Of a stretch of DNA of 27,605 bases, positions 20,923 through 27,605 are shown in pieces. The notes under the pieces were generated by a model that was not told the origin of the DNA, searched no databases, and saw nothing but the letters and a program-made list of their open reading frames with translations. Position 1 is the first letter of the stretch, and each line of letters begins with the position of its first letter. This DNA is from DATEBA01 sp035288045 (GTDB lineage Bacteria > Actinomycetota > UBA4738 > HRBIN12). Both the position numbers and the translations under genes were made by a program. The stretch spans positions 1-27,605 of the forward strand of contig DATEBA010000069.1 of assembly GCA_035288045.1 (NCBI GenBank), written 5' to 3'.

Positions 20923-21543
20923 ATGGGGCGTTCCACGGCAGTGGCGTTGATCATGGCGGTCGCCTTAGCTGGATGCACGATCCCGCCGAGGCGCGAGACG
21001 CCGGGTCCAGCAGCGCCCTTTCCGGCGGCGTCGCAAACTGCCGAGTCATCGGCACCCGCCTCGGACATCCGGTTCCGGTTGCTCAACGCGTATGAGGCGG
21101 GCGAGCGGATCGCGGTGAGGATCGAGAACGTCGGGGAGGTCGCCTACCGCTTCCAGCCCTACTATCAAGCCTGCTTCCTCTCCTACTTCGACCCCCAGGG
21201 ACGGGAGTTCATCATCCCGCCAGGCACCCACTGCGACATCCTGGGTCAGGCCACGATCCGGCCGGGCGAGACCGAGCGGCTGTTCTTGTGGGATCTCGAT
21301 GAGTGCATCAGGGACAGCTGGGGGTGCGTGAGAAGCAAGCCACTCGATCCGGGCATCTACACGATCCGCGGCACCTTCCATTCCGTCGGTGAGGGGTCTC
21401 CAGCGCGGGCCGAAGTCACATTCGAAGTACAGGGCCCTCTCAGAGCAAGCTCGGCTGGCTTTCGTGCAGGTGTCGCGAGAGACCCGTCCCGGCCACGAGG
21501 TCGAACCGCCGGAAACGTCGCGCCGTCGACGGTCTCGGGCTAG
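20923..21543 (+). CDS. Putative lipoprotein, unknown function
   Basis: Protein of about 206 residues with a lipoprotein signal, MGRSTAVALIMAVALAGC, where the lipobox is ALAGC. The exported part is beta-rich (IRFRLLNAYEAGERIAVRIENVGEVAYRFQ) and contains four further cysteines (QACF, THCD, DECI, WGCV), probably as disulfides. The fold may be immunoglobulin-like, since GIYTIRGTFHSVGEG-type strands end the domain. The ATG at 20923 follows GAGGAG; an ATG at 20869 would add 18 basic residues. The last 40 residues are low-complexity. No family is recognised. Confidence 0.78.
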   Translation: MGRSTAVALIMAVALAGCTIPPRRETPGPAAPFPAASQTAESSAPASDIRFRLLNAYEAGERIAVRIENVGEVAYRFQPYYQACFLSYFDPQGREFIIPPGTHCDILGQATIRPGETERLFLWDLDECIRDSWGCVRSKPLDPGIYTIRGTFHSVGEGSPARAEVTFEVQGPLRASSAGFRAGVARDPSRPRGRTAGNVAPSTVSG

Positions 21544-21759
21544 AGCACGTCGGTGACGCGCTTCACCGCGGCCGAGTTCGCGTGGGCGTACTCGGCTCGC
21601 TCGTCTTCGAACTCCATCACGTGAAGGAACAGCGTGGGGTCGTCGCGATCGCGGAGCGACGCGCCTGGTCCCCGAGTAGTGGCCACGGACGTGGTCGACG
21701 AACTCCCGGATCACCCCGAGGCAGCGGTCGACCGCCTCCCCGGAACGCCCCGGCTCCAT
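21540..21759 (-). pseudogene. Antibiotic biosynthesis monooxygenase-like relic, frameshifted
   Basis: The minus strand reads MEPGRSGEAVDRCLGVIREF then VDHVRGHYSGTRR in one frame. From about 21650 it continues one base out of phase as DRDDPTLFLHVMEFEDERAE and AHANSAAVKRVTDVL before a stop. Together these resemble an ABM/quinol-monooxygenase-type dimeric ferredoxin fold. A one-base insertion between about 21661 and 21651 breaks the frame, and the first beta strand expected before PGR is missing. It follows the VOC gene by three bases, so it was probably the last gene of the ArsR-SRPBCC-VOC operon. A sequencing error could account for the shift but not for the short N-terminus. Confidence 0.6.
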
Positions 21760-21762
21760 GGA

Positions 21763-22113
21763 TCACGACTGCTCGGACTTGACCAGACCGACCACGTTGC
21801 CCTCCGGATCGGCGAACTGCGCGAAGGTCACCTGCCCGGGGATCTCGGTGACCGGGACGACCGTCTTGCCCCCCATCTGCTCGATCTCGTCGAGGTGGGC
21901 CTGGAGGTCGTCGACCTCGATGTAGATGTTGACCGCCGGACCTTTCTCGCTCTTGCCGATACCGCCGTCGATCCCTGTCCCGGCCTCGGTGTGGACGAGT
22001 CCGTAGTCCATCGGCGCCTGGTGGATAGTCCAGTCGAACAGCTCCCGGTAGAAGGCCTGTAGCTTCGCGGCGTCCGATCCGAGGATCTCGAAGTGCACCA
22101 CCGGTCTGCCCAT
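21763..22113 (-). CDS. VOC-family (glyoxalase/bleomycin-resistance fold) protein
   Basis: Protein of 116 residues with two beta-alpha-beta-beta-beta modules: VVHFEILGSDAAKLQAFYRELFDW at the start and VNIYIEVDDLQAHLDEIEQMGG in the middle, ending FAQFADPEGNVVGLV. This is a typical small VOC protein; the substrate cannot be told. GGAGGGAGACG precedes the ATG. It forms an operon with the upstream SRPBCC and ArsR genes, a common actinobacterial trio. Confidence 0.93.
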   Translation of the reverse strand: MGRPVVHFEILGSDAAKLQAFYRELFDWTIHQAPMDYGLVHTEAGTGIDGGIGKSEKGPAVNIYIEVDDLQAHLDEIEQMGGKTVVPVTEIPGQVTFAQFADPEGNVVGLVKSEQS

Positions 22114-22128
22114 CGTCTCCCTCCCTCC

Positions 22129-22566
22129 TCACTGCGCCCAGGGATCGGCCCCCGGGTCGCCTCCTGCGGCCGCCGTCGCCAGACGGGGCAGGAAGTGCTC
22201 CCAACCCTCGGCGTGGACCGCCCCCGCGCCCTCGGGAAGGTCGCGGTGCTCGACGCGCACGACGGTCTCGTCGCCCTCCCCGGTGAACGTCACCTCGACT
22301 GTGCTCGTTCCCGGTGGCACGATCTCGTCTCCCTCCCAACCCCATGTGACCACGATCCGGCGCGGGCGGTCGATCTCCACGTACTCGCCCACCGCGACGT
22401 CCCGCGGGGACACCTGGATCCTGTAGGCGCCTCCGGGGCGCGCGTCGAGCTCCGCGCCGATCCCCTTCCACCGCGTCATCTTCTCGGGGTCGGTGAAGAA
22501 CTCGAACACCGTCTCGGGTCGCGCCCTGATCCGCACCTCACGAGCGACGACGTCGGTTCGCCGCAC
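22129..22566 (-). CDS. SRPBCC/AHSA1-family protein
   Basis: Protein of 145 residues of the START-like SRPBCC fold: VAREVRIRARPETVFEFFTDPEKMTRWKG at the start, GGAYRIQVSPRDVAVGEYVEIDRPRRIVVTWGWEG in the middle, and a C-terminal helix in GWEHFLPRLA. Such proteins are small ligand-binding or chaperone-like proteins. The GTG start at 22566 follows GGAGGAGG by seven bases and overlaps the ArsR gene by 29 bases. ArsR-SRPBCC pairs are a frequent self-regulated unit. Confidence 0.93.
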   Translation of the reverse strand: MRRTDVVAREVRIRARPETVFEFFTDPEKMTRWKGIGAELDARPGGAYRIQVSPRDVAVGEYVEIDRPRRIVVTWGWEGDEIVPPGTSTVEVTFTGEGDETVVRVEHRDLPEGAGAVHAEGWEHFLPRLATAAAGGDPGADPWAQ

Positions 22567-22876
22567 GGCGGGTCCTCCTCCTCTCCTCGCGCTCGGCCTC
22601 GAGCTTCAGGCTCGCCAGCGTGTCGTCCCAGAAGTCCTCCAGGAAGCTCCGCAGTCCCTCAAGCCCCTCCGGACGCGCTCGGTAGATCCGCCTGGTGCCA
22701 TCTCGGCGCTCCTTGAGGAGACCGGCCTCCCGCAGGACCTTCAGGTGCTGGGATATCGCCGGCCGGCTCACCTCGAAGTGAGAGGCGATCTCTCCCGCCG
22801 ACAGCTCCGCGTCCCAGACGAGGCGGAGGATCTCCCTCCGCCTCGGCTCCGCGATGGCCTTCAGGGCCGCTTCCAC
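22538..22876 (-). CDS. ArsR-family transcriptional regulator
   Basis: Winged-helix protein of 112 residues: ALKAIAEPRRREILRLVWDAELSAGEIASHF, then the recognition helix VSRPAISQHLKVLREAGLLKERRDGTRRIYRA, and a basic C-terminal tail. It has no metal-binding cysteines, so it belongs to the non-metal ArsR group that accompanies SRPBCC proteins. It starts with GTG at 22876. The dyad at 22887-22909 directly upstream is a likely operator, implying autoregulation. Confidence 0.94.
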   Translation of the reverse strand: MEAALKAIAEPRRREILRLVWDAELSAGEIASHFEVSRPAISQHLKVLREAGLLKERRDGTRRIYRARPEGLEGLRSFLEDFWDDTLASLKLEAEREERRRTRRAANRRRRS

Positions 22877-22886
22877 GGCCCTGAAG

Positions 22887-22909
22887 TTAAGCCATCGCTT
22901 ACGTAAGCG
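22887..22909. promoter_or_regulatory. Operator with overlapping TAAGC/GCTTA half-sites
   Basis: The perfect 14-bp palindrome CGCTTACGTAAGCG occupies 22896-22909. A further half-site, TTAAGC at 22887-22892, makes a second inverted pair with GCTTA, so three half-sites stand in a row. It lies between the ArsR gene start and the end of DUF4349, the expected place for an ArsR autoregulatory site. Confidence 0.7.
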
Positions 22910-22916
22910 TCAACTT

Positions 22917-23840
22917 TCAGGAAACGGCCGGCAGGTGGCGAGGACGGAGCCGCCGGTACACGAACCATCCGACGACGCCCGCCACGGTGAGCGGGAGCAC
23001 GTATCCGAGCCCCACGACGACGGCGAACACCACTCCGAGCACGCCGTTCAAAGCGAGGTCCCAGGCCTCGGCAAGGTCCGGGCGGTCAGCGACGGGACCC
23101 GTCACGACCGGCGCCCCGCGCTCCCGGAGGAACAGGCTGATAGTCGCAAGCTCGACCTGGTCGCGGAGCATCTGCAGCTGTCCCTTGATCTCCTCGATCC
23201 GGAACTGCACGTCCTGGAGCTGCTGCTGCACGCGCAGCGTCTCCTCGATGCTCTTGGCCTCGTTCATGAGACGCAGCAGCACCGCCTCCTGGGCCTCCCA
23301 CGTGCGCAGGCGCGCCTCCAGGTCGATGAACGTGGCCGACACGTCCTGGCCAGACTCGCTGCGCCGGGTGACGTCGCCGAGCTGCGTCGCGAGATCGCTC
23401 AGGGCCTCGTCGAAGCTCTGGGCCGGGACCCGGATCAGAAGCGACCCGGTCCTCGACTCGCGTCCCGTCGTCGACGAGGACTGAACGAATCCCCCGTACT
23501 TGCCCGCGATCACCGACACCGCGTTGAACGCCGACTGGAACTTCCCCTCGTCGACCACGACGGCGATGTCAGCGGTCTTGATGATGTCTGGCCCGATCGC
23601 GGGCAACGCGCCGATCTCGCCTATCGCGACGCCCTCCTCGGGCATCGCGACCCCGGGCTCCGCTGGAACGCCCTCGACGACCGCCCCGCCGGCCCCACGC
23701 GCCTCGGCCGCCCCTACGAAGGCCGGGCCGGCGGAGTCGGCGGAGGTGGCGAAGGTGGCGAACCCTCCGGAACGGACGAAGTAGCCGACCACGCCGGCAA
23801 CCACTAGTAAGATCACGACGACGATCGCTGCGCGCTTCAT
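22917..23840 (-). CDS. DUF4349-domain membrane protein
   Basis: Protein of 307 residues with an N-terminal helix (AAIVVVILLVVAGVVGYFV) and a DUF4349 domain. The domain begins IIKTADIAVVVDEGKFQSAFNAV, continues YGGFVQSSSTTGRESRTGSLLIRVPAQSFDEAL, then DLEARLRTWEAQEAVLLRLM with a coiled coil (EETLRVQQQLQDVQFRIEEI). C-terminal helices end in a basic cytoplasmic tail. The family is of unknown function, widespread in actinobacteria and Firmicutes, and usually cell-surface. AAGGAGG lies five bases before the ATG. An earlier in-frame ATG at 23930 has no family support. Confidence 0.93.
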   Translation of the reverse strand: MKRAAIVVVILLVVAGVVGYFVRSGGFATFATSADSAGPAFVGAAEARGAGGAVVEGVPAEPGVAMPEEGVAIGEIGALPAIGPDIIKTADIAVVVDEGKFQSAFNAVSVIAGKYGGFVQSSSTTGRESRTGSLLIRVPAQSFDEALSDLATQLGDVTRRSESGQDVSATFIDLEARLRTWEAQEAVLLRLMNEAKSIEETLRVQQQLQDVQFRIEEIKGQLQMLRDQVELATISLFLRERGAPVVTGPVADRPDLAEAWDLALNGVLGVVFAVVVGLGYVLPLTVAGVVGWFVYRRLRPRHLPAVS

Positions 23841-23934
23841 GGCAACCTCCTTCGTGCTGTGGACGGGGGTTGGACGGCGGCCGCCGGACGGCCGTTCCCC
23901 ATGCTTCACGCAGGAAGAGGCGCCGAGCACATCA

Positions 23935-24123
23935 CTAGAAGCCGGGCTTCCCTTTCTCTGAGAGCTCCTGGCTCACTTCCTTCATCGCGGTCCATACCTC
24001 TCGGAAGACGTCGGCCGCGAACCGCGGCGGCTGGCTGCTCTCCCCTCCCAGCGCGCCCCGTACCGCCGAAGCCGACAGCTCCACCGCCTTCTCGAGAAGA
24101 GCCCAATCGAGCTCGCGTGCCAC
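23935..24123 (-). CDS. Small protein, unknown function
   Basis: Protein of 62 residues, mostly helical: ARELDWALLEKAVELSASAV, then a Gly/Ser/Pro linker, then FAADVFREVWTAMKEVSQEL. The GTG start at 24123 has GAGGAGG five bases upstream, which supports real translation. It is divergent from the EamA transporter gene. No family is recognised. Confidence 0.65.
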   Translation of the reverse strand: MARELDWALLEKAVELSASAVRGALGGESSQPPRFAADVFREVWTAMKEVSQELSEKGKPGF

Positions 24124-24162
24124 GTGAACCTCCTCTTTCCCCAAGGACCTACAGGCTAGCGG

Positions 24163-25095
24163 ATGTCCCCGTACCTCCTATCATGCCCGGACATGCCCAG
24201 CCGTCCCGACCGCGCGACGCTCGCCGCCTTCGTCGGCTCCGCGCTGATCGGCGGGAGCAACGTGGTGGCCGTTCGGCTTAGCAACCGGGAGCTACCGCCC
24301 TTCTGGGGAGCGGGGCTGCGCTTCACCGCTGCCGCGCTCCTGATGCTCGCCCTAGTGAGGCTCCGACGCCTACCGCTCCCGCGCGGCCGCGCGCTCGTCG
24401 GAACGGCGGGGTTCGGCATGCTCAACTTCGCGGTGTCGTACGCCCTGTTCTATCGCGGCGCTGTTCACGTTCCGGCGGGGCTCGCCGGCACGATCATGTC
24501 GTCGGTCCCGCTCCTAACGCTGTTCCTCGCTCTCGCGCACCGTCAGGAGTCCTTCCGCCCGCGCGGCCTGGCAGGTGCGGCTCTAGCGATCGCCGGCGTC
24601 GCGATCATGCTTGCCGAGCCGCCCGGCGGCCCGCTCCCGATGGGTTCGGTGCTCCTGATCGTCGGCTCCGCCTTCTGCGCCGCCGAGTCGGGCATCTTGG
24701 TGAAATGGATCCCCGACACGCATCCCATCACGACCAACGCGATCGCGATGGCGATCGGAACGCCCTTCCTGTTCGTGCTGTCGCGCGTCGCCGGCGAGCC
24801 ATGGGACCTACCGGCCACGCCGGGTACGTGGGCCGTGCTCGGCTACCTCGCCGTCGTGACGCCGCTGCTCTTCATTCTCTATGTGTTCGTGCTGAACCGC
24901 TGGACGGCCTCCGCGGTCTCGTACATGTTCGTTCTGCTGCCGCTCGTGGCGGCCGTCCTCGGGCTGCTAGTCGCCGACGAGCCCGTGACCGCGTCGCTCC
25001 TGTTAGGGGCGCCGCTCGTCATCGCCGGGGTTTGGGTCGGTGCGCTCGCGAAGGAGCCCGTGCCGGCCGCCACCCCGGCTGAGCCTCCCGTCTAG
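24163..25095 (+). CDS. EamA/DMT-superfamily transporter
   Basis: Integral membrane protein of 310 residues (300 if the ATG at 24193 is used), with ten hydrophobic helices in two EamA repeats: AAFVGSALIGGSNVVAVRL opening the first and GSVLLIVGSAFCAAESGIL opening the second. EamA proteins are drug/metabolite exporters of mostly unknown substrate; amino-acid derivatives are common. No clear ribosome site marks either start. Its stop codon interlocks with that of the convergent TrpB2 gene, leaving no room for a terminator. A link to tryptophan-related export is only suggested by adjacency. Confidence 0.93.
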   Translation: MSPYLLSCPDMPSRPDRATLAAFVGSALIGGSNVVAVRLSNRELPPFWGAGLRFTAAALLMLALVRLRRLPLPRGRALVGTAGFGMLNFAVSYALFYRGAVHVPAGLAGTIMSSVPLLTLFLALAHRQESFRPRGLAGAALAIAGVAIMLAEPPGGPLPMGSVLLIVGSAFCAAESGILVKWIPDTHPITTNAIAMAIGTPFLFVLSRVAGEPWDLPATPGTWAVLGYLAVVTPLLFILYVFVLNRWTASAVSYMFVLLPLVAAVLGLLVADEPVTASLLLGAPLVIAGVWVGALAKEPVPAATPAEPPV

Positions 25096-26471
25096 GCGAT
25101 CGGCACGTCAGGGATCCGCGCTAGCGCGGCCTCCTCCTCCGCCGGGTCGAACTCGTACTCCGGAAGCCGGCCGCTCAGGTAGTCGTCGTAGGCCTGCATG
25201 TCGAAGTGACCGTGCCCCGACAGGTTGAACAGGATCACGCGCTCCTCGCTCTTGTCGCGCGCGTCGATCGCCTCGTCGATAACCGCTCGGATGGCGTGAG
25301 CCGGCTCGGGCCCGGGAACGATCCCCTGCGTCTGGGCGAACTGCACCGCAGCGTCGAACACCGCGTTCTGCGTGAAGGCCTGCGCCTCCATATGCCCCTC
25401 TTTGACGAGGAGCGAGAGAGAAGGCGCGTCGCCGTGGTATCGCAGACCGCCCGCATGTACCGGCGCCGGCACGAAGTCGTGACCCAGCGTGAACATCGGG
25501 AGGAGGGGGGTCATCTGCCCCGTGTCGCCGAAGTCGTAGGCGAACTTGCCCTTGGTAAGCGTCGGACACGCGGCCGGCTCGCACGCGACGAACCTGAGGT
25601 TGGGCTTGGCCCCGGACAGCCTGTCGGCCATGAACGGGTACGCGAGCCCGGAGTAGTTCGAGCCGCCCCCGACGCAACCGATCACGACGTCTGGCTCGTC
25701 GCCGGCCATCTCCATCTGTGACTTGGTCTCGAGCCCGATGACGGTCTGGTGGAGCAGCACGTGCCCGAGCACGGACCCGAGCGAGTAGTTGGTGTCGGCG
25801 CTCGTGGCCGCGACCTCCACCGCCTCGCTGATAGCGATGCCGAGGGATCCGGTCGTGTCCGGATGCTCGTCGAGGATCTTCTTGCCGGCCGCCGTCGTCG
25901 AGGTGGGGGACGACCGCACTTCCGCACCGAAGGTCTCCATGAAGATGCGGCGGTATGGCTTCTGCTCGTAGGAGGCCTTCACCATGAACACCAGGCAGTC
26001 CAGCCCGAAGAACTTGCACGCCATCGCAAGGGCGGAGCCCCACTGCCCCGCGCCGGTCTCTGTAGCAAGGCGACCAACGCCCGCTTCCCTGTTGTAGTAG
26101 GCCTGCGCGAGAGCGGTGTTCGGCTTGTGGGACCCTGCCGGCGAGGTGCCCTCGTACTTGAAGTAGATCCGCGCCGGCGTCTCCAGAGCTCGCTCGAGCC
26201 GCGTTGCGCGGTGGAGCGAGGTGGGACGCCAGAGCCTGTACGCGTCCAGCACCTCGCCGGGGATGTCGATCCACGGCTCTGTCGAGACCTCCTGGAGGAT
26301 CAGCGACTCGGGAAAGAGCGGAGCCAGGTCCTCGGGTCCGACAGGCTTCCCGGTTCCCGGGTGTAGCGGCGGGAGTGGCTGCATCCCCGCCTGCACGATG
26401 CTCGGCATGATGTTGAACCATGCGGTCGGCAGGTCATCGGTCCGCAGGTCGAAGCGCGTGCGCTCAGTCAT
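25092..26471 (-). CDS. trpB2: TrpB2-type tryptophan synthase beta subunit
   Basis: PLP enzyme of 459 residues. The beta subunit condenses indole with serine to make tryptophan. The PLP lysine is K116 in SPAGSHKPNTA, and the phosphate-binding loop is CVGGGSNYSG. The long N-terminal extension (FDLRTDDLPTAWFNIMPSI) and the motif GAGQWGSALAMACKFFGL are typical of the TrpB2 subfamily, which often acts without TrpA. GGAGG precedes the ATG. No other trp genes are in the window, so it may scavenge indole. The 245 bases between it and the next gene show no attenuator or gene that I can recognise. Confidence 0.96.
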   Translation of the reverse strand: MTERTRFDLRTDDLPTAWFNIMPSIVQAGMQPLPPLHPGTGKPVGPEDLAPLFPESLILQEVSTEPWIDIPGEVLDAYRLWRPTSLHRATRLERALETPARIYFKYEGTSPAGSHKPNTALAQAYYNREAGVGRLATETGAGQWGSALAMACKFFGLDCLVFMVKASYEQKPYRRIFMETFGAEVRSSPTSTTAAGKKILDEHPDTTGSLGIAISEAVEVAATSADTNYSLGSVLGHVLLHQTVIGLETKSQMEMAGDEPDVVIGCVGGGSNYSGLAYPFMADRLSGAKPNLRFVACEPAACPTLTKGKFAYDFGDTGQMTPLLPMFTLGHDFVPAPVHAGGLRYHGDAPSLSLLVKEGHMEAQAFTQNAVFDAAVQFAQTQGIVPGPEPAHAIRAVIDEAIDARDKSEERVILFNLSGHGHFDMQAYDDYLSGRLPEYEFDPAEEEAALARIPDVPIA

Positions 26472-26716
26472 GATGCCTCCTCGACATCCACCGGGTCGCC
26501 GAGCCTACCCGGTTGGAGCACCCGAGCGCCAGCCCTACGCCCGCAAGGACATAGGAGCGTGCTTCCTCCCTCGGGCTGCCGCCTTCGGAAGCGGGCCTCG
26601 CCGGCATGCGGGCGAAGGGCCGATTGACCGCGACCGATCGCATGAGACAGCATCGTCTCCGCATCCTCACCAGAAGGGGGACGTCCATGTCCGGACCGAG
26701 CTGACCGCGCGCCCAC

Positions 26717-27605
26717 ATGCCCGTGCTCTTCGCCGCGCTCCTGCTCGTCGCCTCCGCCTCCTCTGCGGCCGCCGCGTCGGGTGACCTCGACGAGACGTTC
26801 AGCGGCGACGGGAAGAAGACGACCGACATCGGTGCCGGGAGCGACGCCGCCGACGACGTGGCGATCCAGCCGAACGGCCGGATCGTCGCCGTCGGGCGAA
26901 GCGCCGGCGACTACGCCCTGGCGAGGTACCGCTCGGGCGGCGCGCTGGACGGATCCTTCGGGGGTGACGGGAAGGTGACCGCGGAATTCGGAGAGTACGA
27001 GGGCGCGGAGGCCGTCGCCATCCAGGCTGACGGGAAGATGGTCGTCGTCGGAAGCGCGGGCGAAGTCGACGCGGCGATCGTTCGTTTCGGCGCCGACGGA
27101 ACGCCGGACTCGTCCTTCGGAGGTGACGGGCAAGTCGTGTTCGACACCGGGAAGGAGGAGTCGCTGCACGGCGTGGCGCTCCAGCCGAACGGCAGGATCG
27201 TCGCGGCGGGGAGGCTGGGCGGCAACTTCCTGGTGGCGCGGTTCAACCCGAATGGAACCCCGGACGCGACGTTCAGCGGGAATGGTTGGGCGACCGCCAA
27301 ACTTCGGAGGCTTCGATGAGGCAAGCGACGTCACCATCCAGAGCGACGGCAAGATAGCCGTGGCGGGCACTCGCGACGTGAGCGGCGACTTCGACTTCGC
27401 GCTCGTGCGCTTCAGACCACGAGGCGGATTGGACAAGACGTTCGACGGCGACGGGAAGGTCACGAGCGACATCGGGTTCCAGGATGCGGCGGCCGGGCTC
27501 GCGATCGACGGCGATGGAAGGATCGTCGTAGTGGGCTACTCTGACAACACCTTCGCCGTCGCCCGATACGGCACGACCGGCTCACCGGGTTGGCTTCGAC
27601 GGCGA
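26717..27605 (+). pseudogene. Delta-60-repeat secreted protein, frame disrupted and partial
   Basis: A signal peptide (MPVLFAALLLVASASSAAA) is followed by about six repeats of the delta-60/beta-propeller type, each with a core like VAIQPNGRIVAVGR and an ending like LDGSFGGDGKV. In one frame the reading ends at 27319. The repeat pattern continues at once one base out of phase (NFGGFDEASDVTIQSDGKIA) if a single A is dropped from AAA at 27299-27301. A second one-base shift is implied near 27590, where FDGD is found in another frame. The gene runs off the window. Two shifts close to the end may be assembly or sequencing errors rather than decay. Such proteins are extracellular and of unknown role. 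Confidence 0.7.

Noticed and set aside
21617..22471. Open frame of 284 codons on the minus strand across the VOC and SRPBCC genes
   Set aside because: It is Arg/Gly-rich and out of phase with two well-recognised proteins on the same strand.
26472..26716. Tryptophan attenuator or T-box before trpB2
   Set aside because: No Trp-codon leader peptide, T-box consensus or clear terminator/antiterminator pair was visible.

Overview
The window is GC-rich, gene-dense DNA. Frequent GTG starts, strong AAGGAGG-type ribosome sites, stop/start overlaps (ATGA, GTGA) and the protein families present (DUF4349, TrpB2, DUF2933-like, LuxR/NarL two-component pairs) fit an actinobacterial chromosome, probably a poorly sampled lineage. 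I cannot name the genus. I saw no rRNA, tRNA, transposase, integrase or CRISPR array.

Layout. (1) 1-3505, minus strand: two two-component systems. The first is an OmpR-type regulator with the N-terminal part of its sensor kinase, whose extracytoplasmic loop carries Met, His and Cys residues. The second is a NarL-type kinase/regulator pair. (2) 3684-7295, plus strand: a compact three-gene respiratory operon of an NrfD-like quinone-reactive membrane subunit, a Tat-exported four-cluster ferredoxin subunit, and an unusual third protein. The third protein ends in a cytochrome-c-like domain but has no cysteine at all. No catalytic subunit is encoded alongside. (3) 7339-9416, minus: a thiol-redox operon (DUF2933-like, glutaredoxin-like, CcdA, redoxin). 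(4) 9555-12112: an Lgt homologue, a secreted protein, a CC/HH membrane protein and a cytochrome b C-terminal fragment. (5) 12225-20288: a copper-handling island with an M23 peptidase, a CopA-type ATPase, a cupredoxin, two FtsX-like permeases, an ABC ATPase fused to a YHS metal-binding domain, SHOCT and DUF2933-like membrane proteins, and a DoxX protein. (6) 20495-26471: a small membrane protein, a lipoprotein, a frameshifted monooxygenase relic, a VOC/SRPBCC/ArsR operon with a clear operator, DUF4349, EamA and TrpB2. (7) 26717-end: a delta-60-repeat secreted protein with broken frames.

The most interesting signal is regulatory. Six intergenic regions between 9.4 and 20.5 kb carry the same element: TTCAC-type units in direct repeat at exact 11-bp spacing. 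Four of them share the layout unit - blank - unit - unit, and all six read toward the start codon of the gene they precede. They stand before the redox operon, the CC/HH membrane operon, the M23 peptidase, the copA-cupredoxin-ABC operon, the SHOCT operon and a small membrane protein. This architecture is typical of OmpR/PhoB-family regulators and ties scattered genes into one apparent regulon. I propose that it handles copper and thiol stress at the envelope, with the OmpR-type pair at the left edge as a candidate controller. A second, CsoR-like dyad lies before copA, and a weaker relative lies before doxX.
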